A stretch of 64,000 nt of DNA from the NCBI GenBank assembly GCA_016219645.1, contig JACRLR010000030.1, forward strand, positions 1-64,000. The letters are read 5' to 3'. Shown piece by piece: positions 30,441 to 40,610 of this stretch. The notes beneath the pieces were generated by a model. The model searched no databases. It was not told the origin of the DNA and was given only the letters and a program-made list of their open reading frames with translations. This DNA comes from Nitrospirota bacterium (lineage in GTDB: Bacteria > Nitrospirota > Nitrospiria > Nitrospirales > Nitrospiraceae). The position numbers were made by a program, and so were the translations under genes. Within the stretch, counting starts at the first letter, position 1. Every line of letters begins with the position of its first letter.

Positions 30441-33329
30441 TCATGAATCCACGTTGTCAGTAGCCGACATGAGCGCATCTGCTAGGAATCGTCCGGTGTA
30501 AGATGCCGCCACCTTGGCTACCTGTTCTGGTCTGCCTTCCGCTACGATCTGCCCGCCTGCTGCGCCGCCTTCCGGTCCTAGGTCGATGATCCAATCGGCG
30601 CATTTGATGACATCGAGGTTGTGTTCCACCACCACCACAGTATTGCCACTGTTCACCAGTTTCTGCAGCATCGCCAGGAGTTTTTTGATGTCATCGACGT
30701 GCAGGCCAGTGGTCGGTTCGTCCATGATGTAGAGGACATGAGGGGACTGGCTAGGGGACTGGCTCCGGCTCTGCCGGTGCCTGTCCCCGTTCGCGCGAGG
30801 AAGGGGGACAGCCCCTTGTCGAGGCAGCCCCCCATTCGTGAGTTCCGCGGCGATTTTCAACCGCTGGGCCTCGCCGCCTGAGAGGGTCGTCGCTGACTGG
30901 CCGAGCCGTAGATAGCCGAGTCCGATGGACGAAAGGAGATGGAGCTTTTCGGTAAGCTTGGGCGAGCCGCTAAAAAATCCCACGGCCTCGTCGACGGTCA
31001 TCTGGAGGACATCGTGAATGGTCTTGCCACGATAGTGAATGGCGAGCACATTCGGCTTGAACCGCTTTCCATCGCAGGCTTCACAGGTGGCATAGATGTC
31101 CTCAAAAAAGTACATCTCAAGCTTCTCCACGCCGCTTCCTTCGCACCGATCGCATCGGCCACCAGTGGTATTAAAGGAGAATTGCCCTGCAGTGAGGCCT
31201 TGCCGGAGCGCTTCACGCTCAGAAGCAAAGAGAGAGCGAACCTCATCGAACGCTTTCAAGTACGTAATTGGATTCGAACGAGGTGTTCGGCCAATCGGTT
31301 CTTGGTCAATGAGTTTGATGCCAGTGAGGTGCTCAATCCCCTTAATTGCCCGAAACCGACCCATGGGCAGTGATTCGATACGAAAGGCACGGGCGACTGC
31401 CCGGTAGAGTGTCTCTTCAACTAGTGTGCTCTTGCCGGACCCTGAGACGCCGGTCACGCAGACCAACATGCCGAGGGGAATTCTCACAAACAGCTGCTTG
31501 AGGTTATGCTCGCAAGCTTCTGCAATAACAAGAAATTTACCGTTTCCTTTTCGCCGTGATCGAGGGATTGAAATTTCATCTTCGCCACGGAGATAGCGCG
31601 CTGTGATGGAACGTCGGTCTGCCATGAATGCCTGCCGGGGTGCCGCGCAGATCACTTCGCCGCCCTTCTCTCCTGACATGGGACCCAGCTCGACGAGATA
31701 GTCGGCTGCCTGCATCATCTGGCGGTCATGTTCGACCACGACGACCGTGTTGCCCTGGGCTGCCAGCTCTCGCAGGATACCGGCGAGTGTGGCTGTATCA
31801 CGCGGGTGGAGACCGATCGTCGGTTCGTCGAGGACGTAGAGGGTGCCGACCAGGCGGGCACCGAGTTGGTTGGCCAGGGCTGCGCGCTGGGCTTCTCCTC
31901 CTGAGAGGGTACGAGTCTGGCGGGAAAGAGTGAGATAACCGAGGCCTACGCGGAGGAGAAAGCCGAGCTTGGTCGTCAGCTGTCGGAGGATATCTCGAGC
32001 GATCTGTTCTTCATAGGGAGAGAGCGCAAGGGCTGTGATCCATGCTGCAGCGTCTTCGATCGTGAGACAAGACAGCTCGTGAATGTCTTTCCCCGCGATC
32101 TTCACATAGCGCGCGTCACGGCGGAGGCGAGATTCTTTACAGGTCGGACAGGGAACCGGTGTTCGGTAGCGGCTGAGCATCACGCGCACATGCAGCTTGT
32201 AGCGCTTTCCTTCCAAGTATTCGAAAAACTGTTGTACTCCCTCCAGTTTGCCTTCTCCCTGCCAGATTATGTGCTGGATAGGCTGCGGCAGGTCCCTGTA
32301 GGGGATCGTGAGGTCGACGCCACGCCGCTTCATGGAGAGGAACAGCTGTTTCTGCCACCAATCGCCACTGGGTTTGCTCCAGGGTTCAATCGCGCCTTGG
32401 GCCAGCGACTTGCTGTGGTCTGGGATGACCAGGTCGGGATCGTACCGGAGAATATTGCCGAATCCCTTGCACTCGGGACAGGCGCCAAGTGGATGGTTAA
32501 AAGAAAAGAGAACTGGCCGAATCGGCTCGAAGGTTCTGCCACATTGTTGGCAGCGAAAGTCCGTGCTGTAGGGCCTGAGACCCTGGTCGATAACCTCTAC
32601 TAGGCATAGGCCTTCGCCCTCGCGGAATGCGGTTTCGATCGCTTCGACGATACGAGACCGGTTGTCTTCCCGAATGACCAGCCGATCGAGGACGATCTGG
32701 AGATGATCCGGCCTGATTTTTGGAAGCCTATGGGTTTCGTGGAGATCGAGGATCTCCGTGCCGCATCGCACCCTGGCAAAACCGCGGAGCAGGAGTGATT
32801 GGATAAAGACCTGCTCCTGCTTCGGCGCCGGTGCTGTGACAGGGAACAGGATCATCGCTCGGGCTTCGTTACAATGGGCGAGGAGATCCTCGACGACAGC
32901 GCCGGGGTGAAAGCTACGAGCAGCAATCGCGCAATCTGGGCAGAACGGGTGGCCAATTTTGGCGAATAGCAGTCGCAAGAGATCGGCGATCTCAGTCGTA
33001 GTTCCGACCGTCGAGCGGGCGGTACGAATAGGGTTCTTCTGTTCGATGGCAATGGCCGGCCGGACGTTGATCAGCCGGTCGACATCGGGCCGATTGACCT
33101 TGTCGAGAAACATGCGGGCATAGGTGGAGAGCGATTCGACATAGCGCCATTGGCCTTCGGCGAAGAGGGTGTCGAACGCGAGAGAGGATTTCCCCGATCC
33201 TGACACGCCTGTGATGGCTGTGACCTGGTTGTGTGGAATGCGGAGCGAGATGTTCTTGAGATTATTCTGCCGCGCGCCTTCAACGATCAGATCGCCTGAA
33301 GCCTGGGAAGAGACCGTAGTATTGGGCAC
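30441..33329 (-). CDS. uvrA: UvrABC excinuclease subunit A
   Basis: A 962-residue protein with two ABC ATPase halves. Walker A sites are GVSGSGKSSLAFDTLF and GVSGSGKSTLVEETLY, and signature loops are LSGGEAQRAALANQLG and LSGGEAQRLKIAAELT. Walker B is DEPTIGLHP in the first half and DEPTTGLHV in the second. Zinc-finger cysteines occur at CQQCGRTFEPI...CPECKGFG and CDRCEGSG...CEACDGKRF. It recognises DNA damage with UvrB. Residues about 834-863 (a stretch including QGAVPLPRANGDRHRQSRSQ) have no counterpart in E. coli UvrA as I recall it. They sit between signature and Walker B in the second half and are encoded by a repeat-like sequence. The frame is intact throughout. Confidence 0.93.
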   Translation of the reverse strand: MPNTTVSSQASGDLIVEGARQNNLKNISLRIPHNQVTAITGVSGSGKSSLAFDTLFAEGQWRYVESLSTYARMFLDKVNRPDVDRLINVRPAIAIEQKNPIRTARSTVGTTTEIADLLRLLFAKIGHPFCPDCAIAARSFHPGAVVEDLLAHCNEARAMILFPVTAPAPKQEQVFIQSLLLRGFARVRCGTEILDLHETHRLPKIRPDHLQIVLDRLVIREDNRSRIVEAIETAFREGEGLCLVEVIDQGLRPYSTDFRCQQCGRTFEPIRPVLFSFNHPLGACPECKGFGNILRYDPDLVIPDHSKSLAQGAIEPWSKPSGDWWQKQLFLSMKRRGVDLTIPYRDLPQPIQHIIWQGEGKLEGVQQFFEYLEGKRYKLHVRVMLSRYRTPVPCPTCKESRLRRDARYVKIAGKDIHELSCLTIEDAAAWITALALSPYEEQIARDILRQLTTKLGFLLRVGLGYLTLSRQTRTLSGGEAQRAALANQLGARLVGTLYVLDEPTIGLHPRDTATLAGILRELAAQGNTVVVVEHDRQMMQAADYLVELGPMSGEKGGEVICAAPRQAFMADRRSITARYLRGEDEISIPRSRRKGNGKFLVIAEACEHNLKQLFVRIPLGMLVCVTGVSGSGKSTLVEETLYRAVARAFRIESLPMGRFRAIKGIEHLTGIKLIDQEPIGRTPRSNPITYLKAFDEVRSLFASEREALRQGLTAGQFSFNTTGGRCDRCEGSGVEKLEMYFFEDIYATCEACDGKRFKPNVLAIHYRGKTIHDVLQMTVDEAVGFFSGSPKLTEKLHLLSSIGLGYLRLGQSATTLSGGEAQRLKIAAELTNGGLPRQGAVPLPRANGDRHRQSRSQSPSQSPHVLYIMDEPTTGLHVDDIKKLLAMLQKLVNSGNTVVVVEHNLDVIKCADWIIDLGPEGGAAGGQIVAEGRPEQVAKVAASYTGRFLADALMSATDNVDS
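30738..30828 (-). repeat. Repeat-like in-frame insertion inside uvrA
   Basis: On the + strand this stretch holds GGGGACTGGCT twice, a CCGGCTCTGCCGG palindrome, GGTGCCTGTCCCC and GGGGGACAGCCCC, ending in CCCCCC. These self-complementary words look like an intergenic REP-type element rather than coding sequence, yet they preserve the uvrA reading frame. Confidence 0.55.
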
Positions 33330-33463
33330 GAGCAGCCTTTATCTTGAGGCGGAAAAGCCTCATCGTAGCAAGCACATCTAGATAGGTGCAACTTGGAAGA
33401 GTCACAAGTGAGAGGAGAAAGGCCCCCCATGTCTTGGAAGGTTGAGGCTCAGCCTGCCAGGAC

Positions 33464-33889
33464 CTAAGCAGGGACAAACTTCAGCGCGACGCCGTTGATG
33501 CAGTAGCGTAATCCCGTCGGTTTTGGACCGTCCTTAAAGATATGGCCTTGATGCCCCTCGCAGCGTGCGCAGTGGACTTCGGTCCTTGGGAAAATCAGCT
33601 TGTAATCGGTGCTGGATTCGACCACCTTGGGATCGATCGGTTGCCAAAAGCTGGGCCAGCCGGTGCCGCTGTCGAATTTATGCTCGGAGGAATAGGCCGG
33701 CAGGTCACAGCCGGCACAGTAGTAGATGCCCGCCCTATGGTTGTCGTGCATGTTGTCGGTAAAGGGACGTTCTGTGCTTTCATGTCGTAGGACCTGGTAC
33801 GCTCCAGGCGAGAGCAGCCTTTTCCACTCTTCGTCAGTTTTCACGACTTTGACAATCGGACCGATCTCAATCTTGGGCGGCGTAGCCAT
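33464..33889 (-). CDS. msrB: Peptide methionine-R-sulfoxide reductase
   Basis: A 141-residue MsrB. The motifs are complete: HRAGIYYCAGCDLPAYSSEH (first zinc CXXC), KFDSGTGWPSFWQPI, EVHCARCEGHQGHIF (second zinc CXXC) and RYCINGVALKFVP with the catalytic Cys. It reduces the R epimer of methionine sulfoxide in proteins using thioredoxin. It has no signal peptide, so it is cytoplasmic. It is downstream of uvrA on the same strand across a 134-nt gap without clear elements, and lon follows 169 nt further left on the same strand order. Confidence 0.95.
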   Translation of the reverse strand: MATPPKIEIGPIVKVVKTDEEWKRLLSPGAYQVLRHESTERPFTDNMHDNHRAGIYYCAGCDLPAYSSEHKFDSGTGWPSFWQPIDPKVVESSTDYKLIFPRTEVHCARCEGHQGHIFKDGPKPTGLRYCINGVALKFVPA

Positions 33890-34058
33890 GGCGTCGCTCC
33901 TTTCTGTTTGGTCTCCACCTAGATGGGTCGAGCAATCGAATTCATCCTTACATATGGATTACTTGGGGAGCAAGCTACAGAAATGATTGGAAAGAAACGT
34001 GGGACGGGTTGATCCGGAAACACAAGCCGATGCCTGCGCTTCACTCGACACGGTCCAT

Positions 34059-36452
34059 TCATACCGAGGCTTGGGCAGTGCTTGTTCCAAAGCGGAAGCT
34101 TTCGTGAGCTGCTACATCGCAGTTAAAGACAGCGGGGAGGACCTCCTCGATTCTTTCCACCAGAATGAAGGTCAGATCCTCACGCACTTCCTGTGGTACC
34201 TCTTTCAAATCCTTCTCATTGGATTTGGGCAGAATCACCCGTTTAATGCCGACGCGATGAGCGGCCAACACTTTTTCCTTGATCCCGCCGACCGGCAGGA
34301 CTAACCCGCTCAGACTGATTTCTCCGGTCATTGCCGTATCACTTCGTACCGCTTCTCCGATGTACGAGGACGCAAGGGCTGTTGCCATTGCGATCCCGGC
34401 CGAAGGTCCGTCTTTCGGGATCGCTCCGGAAGGCACATGGATGTGCACGCCGTTGCATTTGAACTTGGAAATATCGAGTCCCATGCTCTCAGCATGGGAC
34501 CAGAGGTAGCTTCGTGCAGCTCGCGCAGATTCTTGCATGACATCCCCCAACTGGCCGGTGATCATCAATTCGTGGCTGCCGGGGAGCAGCGTAGTTTCGA
34601 TATAGAGGACATCTCCGCCACTCGGAGTCCAGGCGAGTCCAGTGACGACGCCCGCCGGCAATACCTTGCGTGCTTCTTCCGGCATGAAGCGTTCGGAGCC
34701 GAGCCACTCTCCAAGAACATCGGTCTGAATGGTGACTGGTTGTCGTTCCTGGCTTTCCGGCAGATCGGCGAAGGCCAAAGCGACTTTTCTTGTCAGTCGT
34801 CCCAGCATCTGCTCGAGTTGGCGCACGCCGGCCTCTCTGGTATACCGGCTGATGACGAGGTTTAACACCACATCCGGCAGTATTGCTTGGCTGGCCTCCA
34901 GACCTGCTTCTTTGAGCCGCCTCGGCCACAAATAGCGGCGGGCGATCTCGGCTTTTTCCCTCTCGCTGTAGCCTTGAAGGCGAATGATCTCCATACGGTC
35001 CAACAGCGGCTGGCTGATCGTATCCAGCGTATTGGCGGTTGTTATGAAGAACACTTTTGATAGGTCAAACGGGAGATCGAGATAGTGGTCGCGGAATGTG
35101 TGGTTCTGCGCCGGGTCGAGAATCTCCAACAGCGCGGACGCAGGATCGCCACGGAAGTCACGCCCCATCTTATCGACCTCGTCGAGCATGAGGACCGGGT
35201 TATTCGCGCCGGCTCGCCGTATGGCCTGAATTATGTGGCCAGGGAGCGCGCCGACGTAGGTTCGGCGATGGCCGCGTAACTCGGCTTCATCGTGCACACC
35301 GCCTAGACTGAACCGTTCGAACGTCCGCCCCATGGCTCTCGCAATCGATTGCCCCAGACTGGTTTTCCCGACACCCGGTGGCCCGACAAGGCAGAGTATC
35401 GGCGCCTTAGCTGTCGGATTCAATTTCAACACCGCCAGATGTTCGACGATCCGTTCCTTCACTTCCTTTATGCCATAGTGATCCTCCTCAAGCACCTGAC
35501 GAACCGTACTCAACTCTAAACGATCTCCCGAAGCCTTCTTCCAGGGAAGTTCAAGCACCAGTTCGAGGTAGGTCCTGAGGACCTGATGGTCCGGGGAGGT
35601 GGGTGGCACCTTTACCAGCCGAGCCAACTCGCGCTCGACTTCTTTACGGACATGATCAGGAAGATCCGCGTCCTGGATCTTCTTTTTGAGATCCGGGATC
35701 TCGTTTTCCTCCCCTTCACCCTCGCCGAGCTCCTGTTGGATCGCTTTTAATTGTTCACGGAGGATATACTCTCGCTGGGTCTTGCTCATCTTGGCTTGAG
35801 CTTCACTGGTGATCTTGTCCCGCAGCTGTAGAATCTGGATTTCTTTCGAGAGGGCTCCGTACAGCGATCGCAGCAGCTCAATCGTCGAGGAAGTTTCGAG
35901 CAGTTTTTGTTCGTCCTGTACGGTGAGATTGAGGAGCGACGCCACGCGGTAAGCCAAGGTGACTGGGTTATCCTCGTTACTAAAGGCTGCCGCCGCTTCC
36001 TGGATACCGGGAGCCTGTATCAATCGTGGAAGGTCTGTGACTAAATCCTGAATAGCCCGGTGGAGGGCCTGAACTTCGGTGCCCTCGTCAGTTGGGTGAT
36101 CCAGTCGCCGGACTTGGACGAGAAGAAATGGCTCAGTCTGTTCGACCTTGAGCAAGGCGACCCGTTCGAGTCCCTGGACGAGCGCTTGGATCGTCCCCTC
36201 ATCTGACCGTCCGATCTGCTTCACAACGGCTTTGGTACCGATCGTGTATAGGCCTTCGAGCCCAGGTTCTTCTGTCAGGGGGTCGCGTTGTGTGACTACC
36301 AGAATCGTCTTCTCTTCTGATTTAGTGGCTGCCTCAACTGCTGCTATCGACCGTTCTCGCCCGACCGTTAAGGGCATCATGATTCCTGGAAACAGGACGG
36401 TGCGTTTAATCGGGACGACTGGGAGTTTGACGGCGATGGCCTCGTTATTCAT
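34059..36452 (-). CDS. lon: ATP-dependent Lon protease
   Basis: A 797-residue LonA-type protease. The N-domain ([20 protein letters not shown]) is followed by the AAA+ module (Walker [16 protein letters not shown], Walker [13 protein letters not shown]) and the proteolytic domain. That domain has catalytic Ser in [15 protein letters not shown] and Lys in [20 protein letters not shown]. It degrades misfolded and regulatory proteins. ATG 36452 starts the conserved N-domain and has GAAGGG upstream; a longer start at 36494 is less likely. It is divergent from the glutamine synthetase gene, leaving a 229-nt control region. Confidence 0.95.
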   Translation of the reverse strand: MNNEAIAVKLPVVPIKRTVLFPGIMMPLTVGRERSIAAVEAATKSEEKTILVVTQRDPLTEEPGLEGLYTIGTKAVVKQIGRSDEGTIQALVQGLERVALLKVEQTEPFLLVQVRRLDHPTDEGTEVQALHRAIQDLVTDLPRLIQAPGIQEAAAAFSNEDNPVTLAYRVASLLNLTVQDEQKLLETSSTIELLRSLYGALSKEIQILQLRDKITSEAQAKMSKTQREYILREQLKAIQQELGEGEGEENEIPDLKKKIQDADLPDHVRKEVERELARLVKVPPTSPDHQVLRTYLELVLELPWKKASGDRLELSTVRQVLEEDHYGIKEVKERIVEHLAVLKLNPTAKAPILCLVGPPGVGKTSLGQSIARAMGRTFERFSLGGVHDEAELRGHRRTYVGALPGHIIQAIRRAGANNPVLMLDEVDKMGRDFRGDPASALLEILDPAQNHTFRDHYLDLPFDLSKVFFITTANTLDTISQPLLDRMEIIRLQGYSEREKAEIARRYLWPRRLKEAGLEASQAILPDVVLNLVISRYTREAGVRQLEQMLGRLTRKVALAFADLPESQERQPVTIQTDVLGEWLGSERFMPEEARKVLPAGVVTGLAWTPSGGDVLYIETTLLPGSHELMITGQLGDVMQESARAARSYLWSHAESMGLDISKFKCNGVHIHVPSGAIPKDGPSAGIAMATALASSYIGEAVRSDTAMTGEISLSGLVLPVGGIKEKVLAAHRVGIKRVILPKSNEKDLKEVPQEVREDLTFILVERIEEVLPAVFNCDVAAHESFRFGTSTAQASV

Positions 36453-36681
36453 ATGGAAGCATCCCTTCGCTCGGTTGGTGAATACACCGGACACCTACAG
36501 ATAGTTAAACAGATAGTTTCCGACGAGTACAAGTCAAGGGCAGGCATGAAGAGGTAGCTGCGTGGAAATAGTTTGATGTTTTTGGTGTATATTGTTGCGC
36601 AGCAGAGAAATTCCAGATAAATGCTGGTAAGGGTCGACATTGCGAGTGCCCTCGATTTAGAAACCAGGAGGATATGAAGAC

Positions 36682-38904
36682 ATGGGTAGCAGTGCCAACG
36701 CTCGGTTCGAAGCGATTCGGGAAATAAGCAAGCGCGCGCCGCGCAAGTTTGATCCCCCACGCGATGAGCAGGGAAAGCTTCTGCGGGTTTCGGAATTCTA
36801 CGGGGTCAACACCTTTGATCTTCACAAGATGAAGGAGCAGCTTCCCAAAGAAGTCTTTACGAAACTGGTGCAGACGATCGATCTGGGAAAGAAGCTAGAT
36901 CGGGACATCGCTGACACCGTGGCCCACGCGATCAAGGAATGGGCGCTCACTCGCAACGTGACGCATTTTTGCCACTGGTTTCAGCCGCAAACGGGAGCCA
37001 CTGCCGAGAAACATGATGCCTTTCTGAGCTTCGACGATCATAACCGACCGATCGAAGCCTTTTCCGGCTCCCAGCTGATCCAAAGTGAGCCGGACGCGTC
37101 GAGTTTTCCATCGGGTGGTATGCGCACGACATTTGAAGCGCGCGGATATACCGCGTGGGATCCTTCGAGTCCTGTGTTCATCATGGAGCACACGAACGGA
37201 AGGACGCTCTGCATCCCTTCCGTCTTTATCAGCTACCACGGCGATGCGCTTGATGAAAAGACCGCGCTCCTACGAAGTAGTGACGTCCTTTCACACAAGG
37301 CATGCGAGCTGCTTTGGCTAATCGGTGACAGGGGAGTCAAGCGCGTGGTTCCTACCCTTGGCGTTGAGCAGGAGTATTTTCTCATCGACCGCGCCTTTTT
37401 TAACCTGCGACCGGACCTGGTGATGACCGGACGGACACTGATCGGAGGCCAGCCCCCGAAAGGGCAGCAGCTCGAAGACCACTATTTTGGGAGCATCCCA
37501 GTCCGGGCGCAGGCTTTTATGGCGGAAATGGAATACGAGCTGTATAAAACAGGTGTGCCAGTGAAGACCCGTCATAACGAAGTGGCACCCTCGCAGTTTG
37601 AATCAGCGCCGATTTTTGAAGAAGCCAATATTGCCACGGACCACAATCAATTAGTCATGGAAGTCTTACGCAAGGTCGCCCTCCGTCATAATTTCTCGGT
37701 TCTCCTGCACGAGAAGCCCTTTGAGGGAATCAACGGAAGTGGAAAACATAACAATTGGTCGATGTCGATCACAGGTAGCGGCCCGGAACAGGATGGGGAT
37801 AACCTTCTTGATCCGGGGAAAACCCCTCATCAGAACCTTCGGTTTCTCCTCGTCCTGGCTGGAGTCATGAAGGGCGTCTATGCCCATGCCGGGTTATTGC
37901 GTGCGTCGATCGCCTCGGCGGGAAACGATCATCGGTTGGGTGCCAATGAGGCCCCTCCGGCAATCATCTCGATCTTCCTCGGAGACATGCTTAATCGTAT
38001 CCTCGATGAAATCGAACAGGGGACAACGCAAGAACAAAACCCGGAAGCAACCGTGCTGAAGCTTGGGGTGAGCAAGCTCCCCGAAGTCATGAAGGATAAT
38101 GCCGACCGCAATCGAACGTCACCCTTTGCATTTACAGGGAATAAATTTGAGTTTCGTGCGGTTGGTTCATCAGCTTCGACCGCGTTTCCCGTGACAATCC
38201 TGAATGCGGCGGTGGCTGACGGTTTTACAGAGATCATCGAATCTCTCAAGGCGAGGTTGCGAACTTCGAGCACGATCGAGTCCGCAGTGCTTGAGGTGGT
38301 GAAGGAAGCCATTCAAGAGACTCATCCCATTCGATTCGAGGGGAATAATTATAGCAAAGACTGGGTAAACGAGGCTGAACGGCGCGGAATCCCAAATCTG
38401 CGGAAAACCCCGGAAGCATTGGCAGAATTGACCAAGCCCAAGTCCAAAGCCATGCTTGCCAAGATGGGGATTTTCACCGAGGCTGAATTGGTATCTCGTT
38501 TTCATGTCAGGACTGAGCGGTACGTCAAAAATTTGCTCATCGAAATCGATACCCTGTGCTCGATGGTGGAAACGCAGATTCTTCCTGCTGCATACGCCTA
38601 TCACGGCATGCTGGCTGCTGCCGTGTTGAGCTGCAAGTCCCTTGTGACCACGGCGCCGCAGGCTGATGTATTGACCCGCCTTGGAGGGCTCATCATCTCT
38701 CTTCAGACGAAACGAATGGCGCTCGAGGCCTCGTTGCATAAAGTCGAAGCATTGAGCAGCGAAGAAGAGAAGGCGCTGCTCCTTGCTCACGAAGTCACGT
38801 TGGCCATGTCCGATGTCCGCCAAGTCTGTGACGAACTCGAATCCATCGTGGCGGACGATTACTGGCCGCTTCCGAAGTATCGGGAGATGTTGTTTCTGTC
38901 TTAG
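36682..38904 (+). CDS. glnN: Type III glutamine synthetase
   Basis: A 740-residue protein, the length of GS III rather than the 450-residue GS I. Recognisable blocks include THFCHWFQPQTGATAEKHDA, FEARGYTAWDPSSPVFIMEH, VEQEYFLIDR, GSIPVRAQAFMAEMEYELY, TRHNEVAPSQFESAPIFEEA, INGSGKHNNWSMS, and NRTSPFAFTGNKFEFRAVGS. It makes glutamine from glutamate, ammonia and ATP. ATG 36682 has AGGAGGA 12 nt upstream. No nitrogen-regulatory site (NtrC or sigma-54) could be confirmed in the leader. Confidence 0.93.
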   Translation: MGSSANARFEAIREISKRAPRKFDPPRDEQGKLLRVSEFYGVNTFDLHKMKEQLPKEVFTKLVQTIDLGKKLDRDIADTVAHAIKEWALTRNVTHFCHWFQPQTGATAEKHDAFLSFDDHNRPIEAFSGSQLIQSEPDASSFPSGGMRTTFEARGYTAWDPSSPVFIMEHTNGRTLCIPSVFISYHGDALDEKTALLRSSDVLSHKACELLWLIGDRGVKRVVPTLGVEQEYFLIDRAFFNLRPDLVMTGRTLIGGQPPKGQQLEDHYFGSIPVRAQAFMAEMEYELYKTGVPVKTRHNEVAPSQFESAPIFEEANIATDHNQLVMEVLRKVALRHNFSVLLHEKPFEGINGSGKHNNWSMSITGSGPEQDGDNLLDPGKTPHQNLRFLLVLAGVMKGVYAHAGLLRASIASAGNDHRLGANEAPPAIISIFLGDMLNRILDEIEQGTTQEQNPEATVLKLGVSKLPEVMKDNADRNRTSPFAFTGNKFEFRAVGSSASTAFPVTILNAAVADGFTEIIESLKARLRTSSTIESAVLEVVKEAIQETHPIRFEGNNYSKDWVNEAERRGIPNLRKTPEALAELTKPKSKAMLAKMGIFTEAELVSRFHVRTERYVKNLLIEIDTLCSMVETQILPAAYAYHGMLAAAVLSCKSLVTTAPQADVLTRLGGLIISLQTKRMALEASLHKVEALSSEEEKALLLAHEVTLAMSDVRQVCDELESIVADDYWPLPKYREMLFLS

Positions 38905-39069
38905 GCAATCAGAGGAAGGCGATTCCGTCTGTGGATGGAGAATCCTACCGATTGATGGCGCCAGTCTACCGATTGGCGGTAGGCCTTGATAAGGTGATTG
39001 CGGTGACCTTTACACCCATGTCACAAATGCGCTATGAATGAGCACACCCTTTTATGGTGATAGATACTC

Positions 39070-39204
39070 GTGCAATGCGTCTTTCAGCTGCCTGCCTCAA
39101 TTCTTAATCCCGACTGCACCACCTCATTGCAGGTTTTCGGTATCGTGCTGGTCGCCGCCTTTTTTTTCGTGAAGCGGCTTTCCCGCAAGGACAAGGACAA
39201 GTGA
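39070..39204 (+). CDS. Possible 44-residue membrane peptide
   Basis: From GTG 39070 the frame encodes a short head (MQCVFQLPASILNPDCTTS), a membrane-like helix (LQVFGIVLVAAFFFV) and a basic tail (KRLSRKDKDK). The helix-plus-charged-tail layout is typical of real small membrane proteins, but there is no good ribosome site. Its TGA overlaps the GTG of a second small frame, so the two could be translationally coupled. Similarity data would be needed for confidence. Confidence 0.3.
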   Translation: MQCVFQLPASILNPDCTTSLQVFGIVLVAAFFFVKRLSRKDKDK

Positions 39205-39329
39205 CCAGATCCGGACCGCCTCACTCGAAGCCTATCTATATCATCCCTCCCAAAGGGCGACGGGGACGTGCTCTCGACGATTCGACGGAGCAGTTCGTCG
39301 AAACTACCCGCATGGGGAACGGCAACTAG
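39201..39329 (+). CDS. Possible 42-residue soluble peptide
   Basis: From GTG 39201 (overlapping the stop of the preceding tiny frame) it encodes MTRSGPPHSKPIYIIPPKGR and ends ETTRMGNGN. It is basic and proline-rich with no recognised motif. It ends 20 nt before the converging methyltransferase gene. The only support is the GTGA overlap. Confidence 0.22.
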   Translation: MTRSGPPHSKPIYIIPPKGRRGRALDDSTEQFVETTRMGNGN

Positions 39330-39348
39330 CCGCTGCTCCGCTCGGCCC

Positions 39349-40530
39349 CTAACCTATGGTCTGGGTTGGCGGACTGAAGCGTCGTCTGGCACCCCCTTGG
39401 ACAATGAGGAATTCATAGAGCCGGCATTCCAAGGCGCCGTTGAAGAGGGGAATGCGTTTGGAAGGGGCAAGGCCGATCAGCTTCGGCATGCGGGCATCAC
39501 CTGTCAGAACATAGGCGCGCCATCCGGTGAACCGTTGCTTCAACCAGTCGCCGAGTTTGGGGTAGAAGGACTCCAACTCATCCGGTTGGCTGAGACGCAC
39601 CCCATAGGGAGGGTTGATGACCATCACACCCCCGTCGGCTGGGGCTTCGAGATCGAGTATGTCGCTTTGCTTCAGACGGATATCGATTCCCACACCGGCT
39701 CCCTGAAACGTCCGTTGCGCGATCTTCACCATGGCGGGATCATGGTCTGAGGCATAGATGGCTGCTGGCACTGCGCCCAATTGTTTGGCGCGAGCCGCTT
39801 CACGTAGCTGCCCCCAGCGTTTCTCCTCATGAACCAGCAGCCGTTCGAAGGCAAAGCTCCGGGAGATGCCCGGCGGGATCTGGCGGGCTATCAAGGCTGC
39901 TTCGAGTGGGATGGTGCCGCCTCCGCACATGGGATCGAGCAGGACTTCTTTGGCGGTCCAGCGGGTGAGCCGAAGAATTCCTGCTGCCAGATTTTCCCTC
40001 AGCGGTGCTTCGATGGAGACCATCCTATGGCCACGTTTGAAAAGGGGTTCGCCGGAGGTATCGAGATAGAACGTGACGGTACTCTGGTCAAGATAGGCAT
40101 CGACCTTGATGTTCGGTCGCTCTGTATTAACGCTGGGTCTTTTGTGGCGCGATGCGACGAACTTATCGCAGACTGCGTCTTTGATCCGGAGGGTGAGAAA
40201 GTCCAGGCTGGGGAGGGGGCAGCGGCGTGCGCTCACCTTGACCTTAATCGTCTGTGAAGGAGCAAACCACTCGGGCCAGGCGAGCGCATAGGCCGCTCGG
40301 TAGACATCGTCTTCCGAACGGTAGGGGCTCTGTCCGACTTCCCACAGCACTCGGCTCGCGATGTGAGACTTCAAATTCACCCAGTACATGGTCGACCAGG
40401 GGGCGGTGAAGCCGACGCCACCTTCTGTCTTGGTCGTCGTCGGCACACCAAGACCATGGAGCTCTGCTTCAAGCATAGTTTCCAGACCGCGCGGACAGGG
40501 TGCAAAGAACCGTAGTTTTGTGCTATCCAT
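39349..40530 (-). CDS. THUMP-domain RNA (guanine-N2) methyltransferase, RlmL-like
   Basis: A 393-residue protein. It has an N-terminal THUMP region (FFAPCPRGLETMLEAELHGL, and FLTLRIKDAVCDKF) and a class I methyltransferase domain. The SAM loop is LLDPMCGGGTIPLEAALIA and the catalytic motif is NPPYGVRL. NPPY marks methylation of an amino group on a base. The family modifies 23S rRNA guanines (RlmL/YpsC type). Predicted start is ATG 40530. It is divergent from the Nudix gene. Confidence 0.9.
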   Translation of the reverse strand: MDSTKLRFFAPCPRGLETMLEAELHGLGVPTTTKTEGGVGFTAPWSTMYWVNLKSHIASRVLWEVGQSPYRSEDDVYRAAYALAWPEWFAPSQTIKVKVSARRCPLPSLDFLTLRIKDAVCDKFVASRHKRPSVNTERPNIKVDAYLDQSTVTFYLDTSGEPLFKRGHRMVSIEAPLRENLAAGILRLTRWTAKEVLLDPMCGGGTIPLEAALIARQIPPGISRSFAFERLLVHEEKRWGQLREAARAKQLGAVPAAIYASDHDPAMVKIAQRTFQGAGVGIDIRLKQSDILDLEAPADGGVMVINPPYGVRLSQPDELESFYPKLGDWLKQRFTGWRAYVLTGDARMPKLIGLAPSKRIPLFNGALECRLYEFLIVQGGARRRFSPPTQTIG

Positions 40531-40610
40531 GGTTATAAAAGGGCGAGACGAGCGCGACTCGCGAGGCAGGCGCGACAGGCTTTACTCGTTCCACGAAATA
40601 CGTCGTTTTT

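Larger units (their letters stand above)
38905..39348. other. Intergenic region with two possible tiny overlapping genes
   Basis: These 444 bases follow glnN. Near 38950-38982 the word CTACCGATTG occurs twice, followed by a GGCGGTAGGCC. The right part holds the two tiny frames listed separately (39070-39204 and 39201-39329). No other structure is seen. Confidence 0.5.
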
